64,000 nt of DNA from Asterias rubens. Taxonomy: Eukaryota; Echinodermata; Asteroidea; Forcipulatida; Asteriidae. Location of the stretch: contig NC_047062.1 in assembly GCF_902459465.1 (NCBI RefSeq), positions 17,491,994 to 17,555,993 of the forward strand, read 5' to 3'. Below are positions 38,801 to 49,425 of this stretch, piece after piece (position 1 is the stretch's first letter; each line of letters starts with the position of its first letter). A program made the translations under genes and the position numbers. Below the pieces are notes generated by a model that saw nothing but the letters and a program-made list of their open reading frames with translations, was not told the DNA's origin and made no database searches.

Positions 38801-41280
38801 TTTCTTGGGATCCTTGATGTAGCTGGCTTCTTTCTCTTCTTGTGTCATGATGGCAAATGGGTTGTCTCCCATTGCATCTGCATCCTCGGCATCTTCCTCT
38901 AGAATAAATAAGATGATCAACGTCAGATATTAAAACATTGATTAACCTTCCTGATCTTGGTAACAGTGCAATTGTGTTTGGCAGCACAACGTTGCACAGA
39001 ACAAATGATGTACATCAGTATACTCAGACCGCGTTGATGGATTCACTATAATATCATACTGCAGGCTGGCTAAGTTAATCTATCAATCAAAACCATAGTG
39101 GGTGATATTGAATGGTCATACAGTAGGAGGGTCGACTGTGTATTGCGCAGATGCATTCACCACATAATGATACCATATTGCATGCTGGCATACCATTTAA
39201 AACCCTGTTGACATTTGGAGGGTTGACTTTGTACTGTGTGGGTGCATCCACCACATTACAGGGCTCAACTGTGACATTTCAATGTAGGGCCAGTTAGCTC
39301 AAGACAGGTTAAGTTTTGTAGTCTCAGGATTTTTTGGCCTCAGAAGAATAAGCCTTTTTGAGGTATGGCGGATGTGGTAGGAGTGTACTGTTTGGTTTGG
39401 GTGTATACGTAGCATTGTGTCAGCCATATCTCAAAAAGGCTTATGATGTTCAAATGTTGAGTTTGAGTCAGAAAAATATCTTTAAATCCTGCAGAAAAAT
39501 CTGCTTTTAGAGTTTTGTTCAAATGAAACAGTGTTCTCATTTTGATTCTAGTCTCTTTTAATTTTGATTCTTGTCTTGTAAATAAAATACCCGGTCCAGT
39601 AAAGATTCTGAGCTACAAGTCGTGCGGTCTTGTGGATTTCCCCCAAAAAGCTGTGTGTACCAACCCATTCCCCAGCTGATGCCTGCATCCTTCTCCTCTT
39701 CCACAATCTCCATCTCCTCTTCCTCCCGTTTCTTTCTCTTTCGTTCTTCAAGCTCTGCCAGTTGATGTTGTCTTAACTCTCTCAGTTCCTTCACACTCAG
39801 TTCAGACTCTGCTTCTTGGTCTTCTGGAGGGCCCTGATGGGGATATGGATTGAAATCATCTTCAAGTTTACAAAGTCAACAATTATAGATTGTTGTGACA
39901 TGCACATAACAGGTGTTTTTGTTAGAACTACCACAACTCAAACAGAGGTATCCATGTGTTGCATCTCCACCATGCAATGATTAAAATTCTTCATTTATGT
40001 TTATTTTGCCAGTATTTTCAACAACTTAATAACAACAAGAATAATTATAAATTTTTCAAAAAATACTTAAATGCTCTGTCTGATGTTTTGACCCTAGCAA
40101 AGTCAGTCAGTGCTAGGGTTGAAACGTCAGGCCATTAACTATTTTATTTATTTATACCGATGTCCCTTTGGTTGATAAGCAGTTTGCCACAGCTTGCCAT
40201 TTTCTTAATTTTAATCTTTGTAAGATAAGTATTTTGAACTACCTGCAGGATGTACATGCGTGAGCTCCCGCCCAGCTTGAACATGTGGCCGACGCGTATC
40301 CGATAATAAACCCTTCCCTGCATCTTCTGCTTGTTGACCCATGACCCATGAGTGCTACCAAGGTCATACAGATAGAACCCAGGATCACGATCGCTGTCTC
40401 CTGTTCCGCGATACTGCAACACCAGATGAAAACGAGACAAGGACGGGTGCTCCAACGGAATATCACACGTCTCCAACCGTCCAAAGACATGGAATGGCTT
40501 GGCAGTTAGCTCAATCTTGGATAGGATGCTGCCACCTTTGAGCACCTCCAGGTGGTAGTCCTCCCTCGGCGTGCCACTCCAGTCAGGTTCTTTGTAAGGG
40601 AGGGGCGGTACTTTTGCAAGTTTTTCCGCAGGGGACTTTTCCTGTCGTTTCTTTTCGTGCACAATCGGTGAAGGAGTGGGCTCTGCTGAGCCATCACTTG
40701 TATTTGACGCTGGAGCATCTCTCTTTGGAAGTTGTGGCCTTGTTGAAAATTTGGGTTTGGGGAACGCAAACTGTTTGCCGCTTGGTTGTAATTCGGCCGA
40801 GTCCCCTTTGGAGTCAGGAGTCCTGAATTCCAGTTCTTCCTTTTTATTACTTGATTTTGCTTGACTTTTATCCTTATTTTTAACACTACCACTGCCTAGC
40901 AAGGTGGACTTTGATAAGAGTTGGGGGAGTTTGAACGTAATGGGTTTTTCAAAAGCAATCCCTTCCCCACCTTCATTGATGCGATCAGAAACCGATGATG
41001 AAGAAACTGAAAATTCTTGAATCTGAGTTTTACTTTTTTGATGAGATTCTCCTCCAACTTCAACAGTATTTGTCTGACTCTCACCCAATGAGGTTTCTGT
41101 TTCCATGGTTGTGTCAGGATCACTAGTTTCCTTTCTAATGTTACTCATTACTGAGGTGCCATCATCGGGATGTATTTGGTCAATCGCACTCGCAGATGAG
41201 TTACTTTCTTCTGATGCTGCCGACGTTTTGTTGTCGTCCTCCATGGTGGCTGCCATTTTGTTTTTGTTTTTCACAGACAT
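32899..41280 (-). CDS. SLC4A1AP: Kanadaptin (solute carrier family 4 member 1 adaptor protein), complete, 12 coding exons
   Basis: Kanadaptin is an FHA-domain protein, mainly nuclear, first described as a partner of the kidney anion exchanger AE1. Exons from the start: 41280-40243, 39833-39665, 38898-38773, 38531-38462, 38020-37878, 37328-37168, 36893-36824, 36306-36120, 35640-35547, 35185-34988, 34018-33550, 32948-32899. All phases join to 2775 nt (924 residues plus TGA). Residues 1-240 are acidic/Ser-rich and low complexity. The FHA domain is about 263-346, with FGR 266-268, SRFH 282-285 and STHGSWVN 309-316, the phosphothreonine-binding loops. A charged helix follows ([17 protein letters not shown]). 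Residues about 445-515 match the dsRBD-like region. Then come the hallmark [12 protein letters not shown] and SLDAFM...LIELRKEQ segments, an acidic tail, and the conserved end [16 protein letters not shown]...FGY. That last part requires the 17-codon final exon. Start choice: first ATG of the long exon; another ATG lies at codon 9. Family identity is very secure. Confidence 0.96.
34490..34535 (+). mobile_element. SINE family 2 tail fragment
   Basis: TACAGTGCTAACACACATCG and GTGTATGCGTAAAAAACC, just upstream of the fuller copy. Confidence 0.7.
34606..34785 (+). mobile_element. tRNA-derived SINE (family 2)
   Basis: The head GGTAGTCTAGTTGGTAAGAC (A box) is followed by GTGGGTTTGAATCCCAC, a perfect T-stem with B box; CTCGG/CCGAG close it. 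The body has ACATGCCTGTGATATTTG and GCTAACACACATCGGTGTAT, and the tail is A-rich. The anticodon arm is degenerate, so it is not a tRNA gene. It lies in a kanadaptin intron. Confidence 0.8.
36367..36510. mobile_element. Family C element, left part
   Basis: GCCCAATTTCATAAAGTCTG, then CTGGTGCCCCACTAATTTTT as in the copy at 59366. The right end is replaced by a family D element. Confidence 0.75.
36511..36662. mobile_element. Family D short foldback, copy 2
   Basis: CGATTTCATCAAATTATTTC ... TAGGACGAGTAAAGTT at the left, GTTACTCGTCCTAACTCGAG and GCGTTTCGTGAAATCGG at the right. It lies in a kanadaptin intron, next to half a family C element (36367-36510). Confidence 0.8.
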
Positions 41281-42699
41281 GACAGAGGGCGCTATACAGA
41301 TTGTAAGGTTTGCAGACTGAGATTAGAATCGGGTACAAATTATAATAAGAAAACTTTATGCTTAGCAAGTTTCTTTGTTAGGCAAGAAATGACTGGGGGA
41401 CCAGTCGCAGCAATGATAGCTGTTTGTATTTTGTCTGTCAACCCTATTTTTGCTAAGCAAAAATTGTTCTACGCTAAACAGTTTCGTCCTAAGATGTCAT
41501 GGGCACGCTAAGATCATGGAGGAAGAAATTTCTTCCTACATGCTAAGATAAACTTCATGGGCACATGGGGCCCATTTCATTAAAAAAATATACCTTTCTC
41601 TTGCTAAGCAAAAAAATGAGTGAAGCACCAGCCACAACATTAACATTGCGAACTTAATGTTTTTGGCTTGTAACATGCTTATAAGTGCTTACTGAGCAAT
41701 GTTTGTGTGCTTTTTATGAAATTGGGCCCCGTTCATTAATTATGCTAAGCAATAAACATTACCTAAGAAGTTGTGCTCAAGGTGGCATTGAGGCGGTGCA
41801 AATGCCAACCGAGTACTGAGTAAATATTTGGTGTGTACTGGGTAAAACCAAATTATTATTTATCCCGATGCAAATTTCCATCTATTAAAACCTTTGAGTG
41901 CTATAACCCCCACCCCTTTTTTTGCCGGGGTCACGGGGAAATATTTCCCTATCAGGCTATTGAGTAAATAAGATACTGTTTTATTTCGCAAAAAGTGAAA
42001 ACGCTGTGGCTCATTCAACTTCGTAAAAGCCAGCAGCAAGAGCTGGGCCAAAGTTTATTTTACCTTATAAGCACCGGAAAATAGCTTGCTTATTATTTTG
42101 TTTACACATAATACTGGTGTGGCAAAAATTCCATGCAATACATCACTTTGACTTTTATTTGGCTGTTGTTTATTTACAAAGCATAAGAATTGCGTAGAGT
42201 CTTGGCCGCCACAAGGAGATGCCTCCATCTTGGTCAAGTTCCTCGTATCGAATAACAATAAAGAATCATTTTGCAATGAGGAACCAGACTATTTTGTTAT
42301 ACCAGCCTCGGTTTGGTAATAGTAGAAATTCAAGATGGCTGCACCGTGATGTATATAGGGCCCAGTCATCAACATGTATTATAATGCAAGCCCTACAACA
42401 ATGCCTGTGACGAAACAAATCTGATTGATATGTTCATGTTCATGAATGTGCACGAAAACAAACTTAAATGCACCAGTAGCCTACTAGCTATAATAAAGAG
42501 GAACCATTGTTTTGGCGAAAATTAATTAATTGGTTAAATTGTTGAAATTGACCAAGAACAGCTAACGGTCATCTCAGACAATTGTTATCTAAACTAAGCC
42601 TATACAATGAGCCGAACAGGTGATGTGGATGGGTGAAAGATGTTGCTCCTGACCGAGTTGCAACAATGCGGGGATTACTTTCCGTCTTCTCACAAGCCA
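41281..42699. other. Upstream region of SLC4A1AP with a family C repeat
   Basis: Bases 41340-41735 are rich in GCTAAGCA motifs and CCCAATTTCAT-like ends of family C, with a 16-bp perfect palindrome GGAAGAAATTTCTTCC at 41521-41536. No coding frame is convincing. The kanadaptin transcription start must lie here or just downstream, but I see no clear core promoter. Confidence 0.5.
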
Positions 42700-42910
42700 G
42701 AACAAAAAGGGGTCTTCTATTGGTCCATTTTCGAACGAAAACAACATGTGTGACCAATCACGCCCAATCCAGCCAACTTCGGCCAGGTGGTCTGGCAGAT
42801 TGACGTTTTGGAATTCCCAGGGTACTAATTTGCATAAAGCTACCCCGGCAAGCTGCCTGCAGGCCCCGCCCGCCCGCACAGGTCCATTTAATTATTCCAC
42901 TGTATAAGGG
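42700..42910. promoter_or_regulatory. CCAAT/GC-box rich promoter-like stretch
   Basis: It contains an inverted CCAAT (ATTGG, about 42719), GACCAATC, CGCCCAATCC (about 42750-42770) and a GC box run CCCCGCCCGCCCGC near 42863-42880, then TATAAG near 42903. The local GC content is well above its surroundings. Between SLC4A1AP (leftward) and the 44-53 kb exon chain (rightward), it could be a bidirectional promoter. A second GC box, GGGCGGGG, is at 43381. Confidence 0.4.
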
Positions 42911-43976
42911 GGAAATATTTTAGGTAAGGGGAGGGGAATATAATTATTTACTAATGTAAACTGCTTTCCCAGCACTGATACCCACCAAAATTGCATATTA
43001 TGTGGGAAAATAGGCCTACAATAAACTAAGGCCTCACATTTCGACCACAACTGAGTCTTAACATTGGATCGGGATTTAAACATTTTGTGGGGTTATTTTG
43101 TTAAAAATATTTTTTTTGTGTAAATCCTAAACAACTACGAATCAGCTTAGGGGTGATCACCCGAATTCCATTCACAAAAAGGCACACACGGGTTAGCTCT
43201 TTGGTATTCATAGCCCCCTAAAATAGCAGCCCTATTATAATTATGAAATTATTATTTGTAATTTTTTACAAACTTTCCGCCCTGGTAGAAATAAATGAGG
43301 CTAAGCTATAGGCCGACAAAAGTGAGTCAATGAGACCGTTACTCCACAAGTCATTTCACAGTTCATTCATTCGACTGGGTGGGCGGGGTTTCTGTGCAAT
43401 GTCTTCGGGTTAATTATATGCAAAAGAGTTTGGGCTTTTTCCGAAGCCCTCGTGGCCCAAAACCGCATGTGCAGACGATACAAGCAGCTCGAGTCGCGGA
43501 CGGGACGGATGTGGCAGCGTGGGACCTCTCGGCTCAACGTGGGATCTTGACGGCGCCTTTTCTGATGAACTTTTTACCAATAACTTAATCACAAATTTTA
43601 CCATGGAAAATCATGTGCATTCAGAACTATTGCGACAATAACTGTTGCACTGATATTCTCTATTTCTGAGGCCTTTTTGGGCCACTATTTGAAGTGCAAG
43701 AAGATGTGAAACTTGTACATTCTTCATCTTTCTTTGGAGTGCAGTCTTCAAAAAATGACCGGAGATTAACGCACTCTGTCGGCATGACCAGACAATTTCG
43801 TTACTGGCATACTGGCAAAAAAGTTACGAAAACTGCAGTATATTGAAGAGTTGTTGAACCCTTTATTATGACTTTCACGAAGTTCTCTGAACCGACTATA
43901 GACTTTTAAAAGCAAATTTGAACATCGGTGTTCACCTTGTGAGTCGCTGGAGTGGGCGTTTGAAACCGCCACTGAC

Positions 43977-44410
43977 TGCAGTGAAAAACTCCACGACTTG
44001 AAAGCAGAACAAGGTTTTTGTCGCGGTAAGTGTTTTATTCTTTTTCGCTTTATTTTCTTCACAAGGTGGGAGAAAAACGAAATAACTGAAATATTTGCAA
44101 ATGGTTAAACTAGAAAACAAAGCTTGTCTAGTATTTAGAGGACTAATTATTACAGGATAGATTTAGAAGAAAAATATTTCTTTTCAGTCAAAACATAAGT
44201 GAAAGAGACAAAAGTGCAGTAAAAAACTCGACAGCCGAACAAGGTTCTTGTTGAGGTACCTTGTTATGTGCTTAGTTAACTTCGATTTATTTTCTTCACA
44301 CGAAGGGGTGAAAATGAAATAACTGATACACTTGGTAATATTTAACCAGTAAATACATTTGATATGGATGCAGCCCCTGCAGAAAACAAAGTTTGTCGGG
44401 TATGTAGAGG
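43977..44410. repeat. Diverged tandem duplication of about 170-195 bp
   Basis: 43977-44141 and 44215-44410 align from TGCAGTRAAAAACTC, through GAACAAGGTT and TTTATTTTCTTCACA, to GAAAACAAAG and GTAGAGG-type ends. The first copy contains the GTAAGTG donor proposed for exon 1; the second reads GAGGTACC there. It is a local duplication without terminal repeats. Confidence 0.75.
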
Positions 44411-44929
44411 AAACGTTCTTTGGATTTTGTTTTATTCAGTCATGTTATACCCAAGTAAAAGATGCATTTTTGTAGCGTTTTAAGGTGTAGCTCGGATGGC
44501 CTTTAGTGTAGAACCACATGACCTGCTGGGTGATGATAGCAATACCCCACGAGACTAGTTCAGTTATTTTGTTAATGTTAAACACCAGTTTCCCCCATTT
44601 CCCTATACGTTTAAAGAGAGATGGACTGGGAGATTCATCCGAACTCCATAGTTTAGCCCCTTATATTTCACACGTTTAGAAAGTTTAGTGCTAGCATAAA
44701 ACCAATAAAATTATGACACCGCCTTGTGAAGTAATGATGAACTTCTTAATTTTTGCAACAACATTGAACAAAATACTAATATATTGGGATCAAGTTGGTA
44801 ATAAGTTGAACCTTTTATAGAGACAATTTGTAGAGAATTACAAGAACACTGCAATTATTGAAATTAAAAATATTGAGGCCGTATAAATGTTTTCTTGAAA
44901 ATTGACAACTCGTAATTTGTGCTCCCAAT

Positions 44930-45080
44930 ATAGTTGGTGTATATAATTATCTTGTGGTGTTCCACAAGACTTTTGATTTGGTCCCCTCCCCTTTAGTTTT
45001 ATCGTGTCTGTTTATGAATGACTTTGAAAAACTCTTCTGTTGTAGAGCCTATTGGCTGATGACGGAAACTTTTCACAGCC
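44930..45080 (+). mobile_element. Decayed LINE reverse transcriptase fragment with remnant ADD motif
   Basis: Read in shifting frames, this gives a GVPQ-like motif (GGTGTTCCACAAGAC near 44955), a G-P-L-like stretch (GGTCCCCTCCCCTTT) and LADD at 45052-45063, in the order and spacing of the RT palm domain of non-LTR elements. Stops and frameshifts interrupt it, so it is dead. The family (CR1/L2-like) is inferred. Confidence 0.6.
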
Positions 45081-45837
45081 ACAATTATGTCAACATACTT
45101 TTCAATACAGTTAACTGAGAAATGGAAAAAATATCCATCTTGAGTAACTTACAGAATTTAGGCTGACAATGCTTGATGAGTGTACGGCTTTCTTATTACT
45201 AGAGGTTGCTAGGTAACAAGCATAAATAACTAGTCCTAAGCTTTAAAATGTCTGCTAAATTACTCCTTTGGACTGTAACATTGAAGGGTTTTATGGCTGT
45301 TTTCTCAACAGGAAGCACTGACAAGATGGAACAACATGAGACAGCCGAGAACCAGAAGTGATCTCTAGTTCAGCGAAGCGTCACCTCTAAAGAACAGAGC
45401 CTCCAGGTAAAACACAAAAATCAAGTTATTTTGTCACTTAAAACAATTAATTCCCTCTAAATACTATTTTGCTTCAACAAAATAGTGTTTTATTTATGTT
45501 TCAAGAGAACAAAATATTTTTTGGAGGGATAAGCAACTAGCATAAAAGTTGGGACTAAACTGACTATACTGTTATTTAACTACTCAATTAATTGTGCTGC
45601 CACTACTACTACTACAATCGGACATCAGTACACAATCTTTCAATCCTTTCAGCACCACAATTACCATATTATAGGCAATGTATCTTGGTAATTGCAATTT
45701 AGTCACGACTAGTGTTGAAGTCATAAGAATTTGAGTGAATGAAAGAATTAGCATTTCGAGGGGAATAAAGATTTCCGGAACATGACATATTCTTTCCTGA
45801 GAATGACGTTATTTTGAGCATTGCAGGTGGAGTCACA

Positions 45838-46457
45838 TAACTCCCATTCTGACCAGCTTACACTGGCTTCCTGTAAAGTTTAGGGTTGAATTCAAGATTT
45901 TACTAATGGTTTTTAAATGTTTACATGACCTTGATCGTTCTTATTTAAATGAAATAATTACTGTCGGATGTCAAAGGTGTCATCAGAATATCCAAAGGGC
46001 AAAATGTTTACTACTTTAGGAAATTGTGCTTTTTATTCAGCAGCACCGAATCTATGGAACAACTTGCCAGCAAACATTCGTAAACTGCATTCACCAAAGT
46101 CTTTCTAAAACACAACTTAAAACTTTTCTTTTAAGAAAGCCTTTGGTAATGTGTAGTGAGTTTTGTATCTGTTGGTTTTTAATGTTATAGTTTATATTTG
46201 TGTGTAAACTTTTAAAATGCTTTCTTGTACCAAAGTTACATTGTTTTTACTGCCTTCATTATTTATGGTGTTCATGCATCTTTTTTGCCTGTAAAATTTT
46301 AAAAGATATTTTGCTTATATTTTTACTGGTGTCCTTTTTTTAAAAACTGTTCACTTAATGTATGTAATTTTCTAAATCTTTTGCCATTTTTACTGTTACG
46401 GCCCTCGAACAGGCTGGTCCTGGAGAGAGCGCAATATCAAACCAATAAATTATTACT
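45838..46457 (+). mobile_element. 3' end of a CR1/L2-like non-LTR retrotransposon, broken
   Basis: Bases 45838-45930 translate as ITPILTSLHWLPVKFR and continue with EFKILLMVFKCLHDL, the typical C-terminal RT segment of CR1/L2-type LINEs. Near 46037-46080, in another frame, comes SAAPNLWNNLPANIR, also typical, followed by KTQLKTFL-like sequence and the end of ORF2. The frame change and missing 5' part show a truncated, inactive copy. The 3' tail includes GAGAGAGCGCAATATCAAA and AATAAATTATTA near 46430-46457. It may be the same insertion as the fragment at 44.9-45.1 kb. Confidence 0.8.
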
Positions 46458-46640
46458 GTGATTATTTACCTTTTCATTGTTTCCCCCTGTCCCTTTAGTG
46501 GCTGTGACCAGATGGAAGTTGTCTATGGATATGTGTTGTGGACGTATATTGTCTATGGATATGTGGTTTGTGGACGTACAACGGAGGTTCACCAAAGGAC
46601 CAAGGTAAAGAGAACTCGGCTGTATATCCGACCTCCACTT

Positions 46641-47190
46641 GAAGTTAATAATGACCTTCTATAAGCTAAAGTAGTAGTCCCAGCCAATTTTCTACCCTCC
46701 GTGGTAGTTAAAAAGCAGGACAGTTCTTTTCAGAACTATATAGGAAATCTCACGAAAATCCGAAAGTCCACTTCCCACTTTAAACATTGAGACCAATTAA
46801 GAACTCACTCCGGGGTAGTGAAGTTAATAACGATCCTCTATAAGCTAAAGTAGTAGTCCCAGCCGATTTTCTACCTTCCGTAGTAGTTAAAAAGCAGGAC
46901 AGTTCTTTTTAGAACTAAGAAGTCTCCCGAAAATCTGAAATTCTACTTCAGTCTCTCGATGATGACTAGAGTCCACTAGTCAAAACATTGAGACCAATTA
47001 ATAACTCACTCCGCGGTAGTGAAGTTAATAACAATCCTCTATTAGCTAAAATAGTAGTCCCAGCTGATTTTCTACTTTCCATAGTAGTTGAAAAGCAGGA
47101 CAGTTCTTTTCAGAACTAAGAAGTCTCCTGAATATCCGAAAGTCTGCTCCGCGGTAGTAGAATGTATAGACAGTTCTCTTAAGAACAGCA
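46641..47190. repeat. Tandem repeat, 2.7 copies of about 180-200 bp, each with a small hairpin
   Basis: Copies start at GAAGTTAATAA (46641, 46820, 47021) and run through AAGCTAAARTAGTAGTCCC, AAAAAGCAGGACAGTTCTTTT and GAAGTCTCC to CTCCGCGGTAGT. The hairpin AGTTCT-TTTC-AGAACT is at 46722-46737, 46901-46916 (loop TTTT) and 47102-47117, with a related 14-nt one at 47173-47186. It is followed by AATAAA near 47240. Confidence 0.85.
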
Positions 47191-48306
47191 GGTGTTACCC
47201 CAAACCAAGTATGTACTAAATACATTTATTACAAAAAGCGAATAAATATTGCCCTTTCTAAAAAAGAAAAAGAAAAACTTGATTAGAGCCCAGTAGTGGA
47301 GGTCGGATTACGCGGGTTGACATTCAAGATCAAGATCAAGACAAGACGAAGACTTCAAACGGTAAAGGAAGATCTAACCCGTTCTCTTGCAGGGTCCAAC
47401 CCCTTGTAATGCCCCTTGCCCCAATCTGCAATCTTGTTGATGTTGTCCTTACTTATGCAGCTTTCAAGGTGACTTCACACTGTCCTAATGGCATTTCTTG
47501 ATTTGCATATTGGTCGAAGCCAGTGATGCTTGTTAGTTAGTAGACTAGTCTTACTGGTAATTTCTGTTGGGTTGATACTTCAAGTCATCAGTTGTCATGT
47601 TTACTTATAATTGTCATAACTTTTAGATCTAAGAGTACAAAATCCATCTAAGTCATAATTCATAAACCTTTTTCCTAAGTTCTTCCATGAACAAGACTAG
47701 TTTTTAAAGAAACAAATTGTTTTAGAAGCAATCATGCTGTCAAAAAATATATTCCAGTCCAATCACCATTCATTTGATGATTAATGTTTGATTAAGGAGT
47801 AGTATTAAATAGATGATTTAGACCAACTAAATAGATATTTAATTATTCCTAATATCAGCATGACATCACTTCTGAATGAGTGTAAGGAACATGTTAGTCT
47901 TAGAAAAGTGTTAAATAAGAAAACAATAAATAAACAACATAGCTATAACAGTATCTCATTTACCTGAGATCACAGTTAAAATAAAAATAAATAGGGGAGC
48001 TTGTAACAAACCGAAATGTAATTTTCTTAGAGTAAAAATAATAGGGTCCATTCAAATAAATTCCCATAAGCATTTATCAGCAAGCGCTGCGAAAAAAAAA
48101 GAAGTCAAATGAAGAATGCAGTAGAAGAAAAAGAATAAAGATGGCGGAAGAGTACAAAGGAGCCAGGGGAAACGGAGCTGCTCAACCTTGAGGGAAAGAT
48201 GTCAGTGATGCCTAGGTTTGTATGGTGGTAAGATAGTAAAGGCCTAGAGTTATATAGTGTAGGCCTAGCTAGAGATAAGTCTGGCCACTGGTAAGGTGTG
48301 CCTGGT

Positions 48307-48385
48307 GTCAAAACAACACTACTTAGCTCATATGATGCAAGTTAGTCAAAATTATGTCTCATATGACTAATTAGTGTTGTTTTGA
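48307..48385. repeat. Short imperfect inverted repeat (foldback)
   Basis: The left arm GTCAAAACAACACTA...TCATATGA (48307-48335) pairs with the right arm 48356-48385 over about 30 bp, around a loop of about 20 nt. It is probably a very short MITE. Confidence 0.75.
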
Positions 48386-48490
48386 CTAATATATTTTCAG
48401 CTTGATACAAGTACTTCACCCAGGTTATAAGTATCAGGTAGAAGTATTAGGGTGGGGAAAAGAAAACTAACACTCGTTTTCCCCCGCAGC

Positions 48491-48606
48491 CTTAACCACC
48501 GTTTTCTCCTTAACCACCGTTTTCTCCTTAACCAACGTTTTCTCCTTAACCAACGTTTTCTCCTTAACCAACGTTTTTCTCCGCAGCATTAACCAACGTT
48601 TTCTCT
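48491..48606. repeat. 18-bp tandem repeat, about 6 copies
   Basis: The unit CTTAACCAACGTTTTCTC is repeated; the first two copies read CCACC. The last copies carry an extra T and an inserted CGCAGCA. Confidence 0.9.
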
Positions 48607-48769
48607 GTATCCATCACCTTGGCATCCTTACTTAGGCTCCATTTTTTTCTTCTTTTTCCACAGACTTTGCATGAGACACGGAACATTCCCTTGATGTCTT
48701 GACTCGTGACCTGAGGTCAGTGGGGTCAATGAGGTCAGGCGTTTGCAGAAAAGGTTAAGTATCGGGGGT

Positions 48770-48836
48770 GGATTTCACAAAGAGTGAAGACTAGTCTCAT
48801 CTTGACTAGTCCTAACTCTTTGTGAAATCGACCCCC
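48770..48836. mobile_element. Family D short foldback, minimal copy
   Basis: GGATTTCACAAAGAGTGAAG pairs with CTAACTCTTTGTGAAATCGA; only about 67 bp long. Confidence 0.75.
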
Positions 48837-48959
48837 AGGTCAAGCATCAGGTGAAGTATTATAGGTCAAGTATTAGGAAAAGTAGGAGGGTAGTGTGAAA
48901 GAAAACAATCTTTCCCACCAGAACTGTCCTTTTTCCAGCTGTGACTAACTTTTCTATCA

Positions 48960-49195
48960 ACAAGACACAATCTCATAGAGCTGCTGAGCACAAAATTTTG
49001 CTAAGCATAAAATCTTTTCCTTGATAAAAATAGCATTACCAACCAAATTTCTGTTTGTTGCATATTGTTTGATGATATTCAGCTGTTGTTTGCTTATCTT
49101 GAAAATCACATGCAAATTTGGTTGGTAATCCTGTTTTTATCAAGGAAGAAATTTCATGTTTAGCAACGTGCTTAGCAGCTCTATGAATCTGGGCC
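48960..49195. mobile_element. Family C element with internal inverted arms
   Basis: CTCATAGAGCTGCTGAGCAC and TTACCAACCAAATTTCTG at the left; CACATGCAAATTTGGTTGGTAA-type complement and TTAGCAGCTCTATGAATCTG at the right. Confidence 0.75.
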
Positions 49196-49375
49196 TGTGT
49201 TTCACCTTTTTTTTTTTCTTTTTTTCACAGTGTGCACCCTGTTGTTCCTGTAAGTGGATGTAAGTGAGCTGAGGTGGTGCGTACCAGCAGGCTAGACTGT
49301 GTGCGAAAGATTTGGTAATGTATCAAGTTATGAATAAGGTTTGGAAGTTTGAAAATAGTTGGTTTGAACAAAGAA

Positions 49376-49425
49376 AAAATTGACTAGAGCAGAACTTGAA
49401 CCAACGACCTCCGAGTTATGAGTAT
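49376..49425 (-). mobile_element. SINE family 3 fragment
   Basis: TTGACTAGAGCAGAACTTGA with ACCAACGACCTCCGAGT matches the B-box side of family 3. A still shorter piece lies at 61687-61720. Confidence 0.5.

Noticed and set aside
41281-41293. AGAGGGCGCTAT at the kanadaptin start, resembling a CTCF core
   Set aside because: Only the AGAGGGCGC part fits and the flanking positions do not. The same string occurs in B56 exon 9, so it is not informative.
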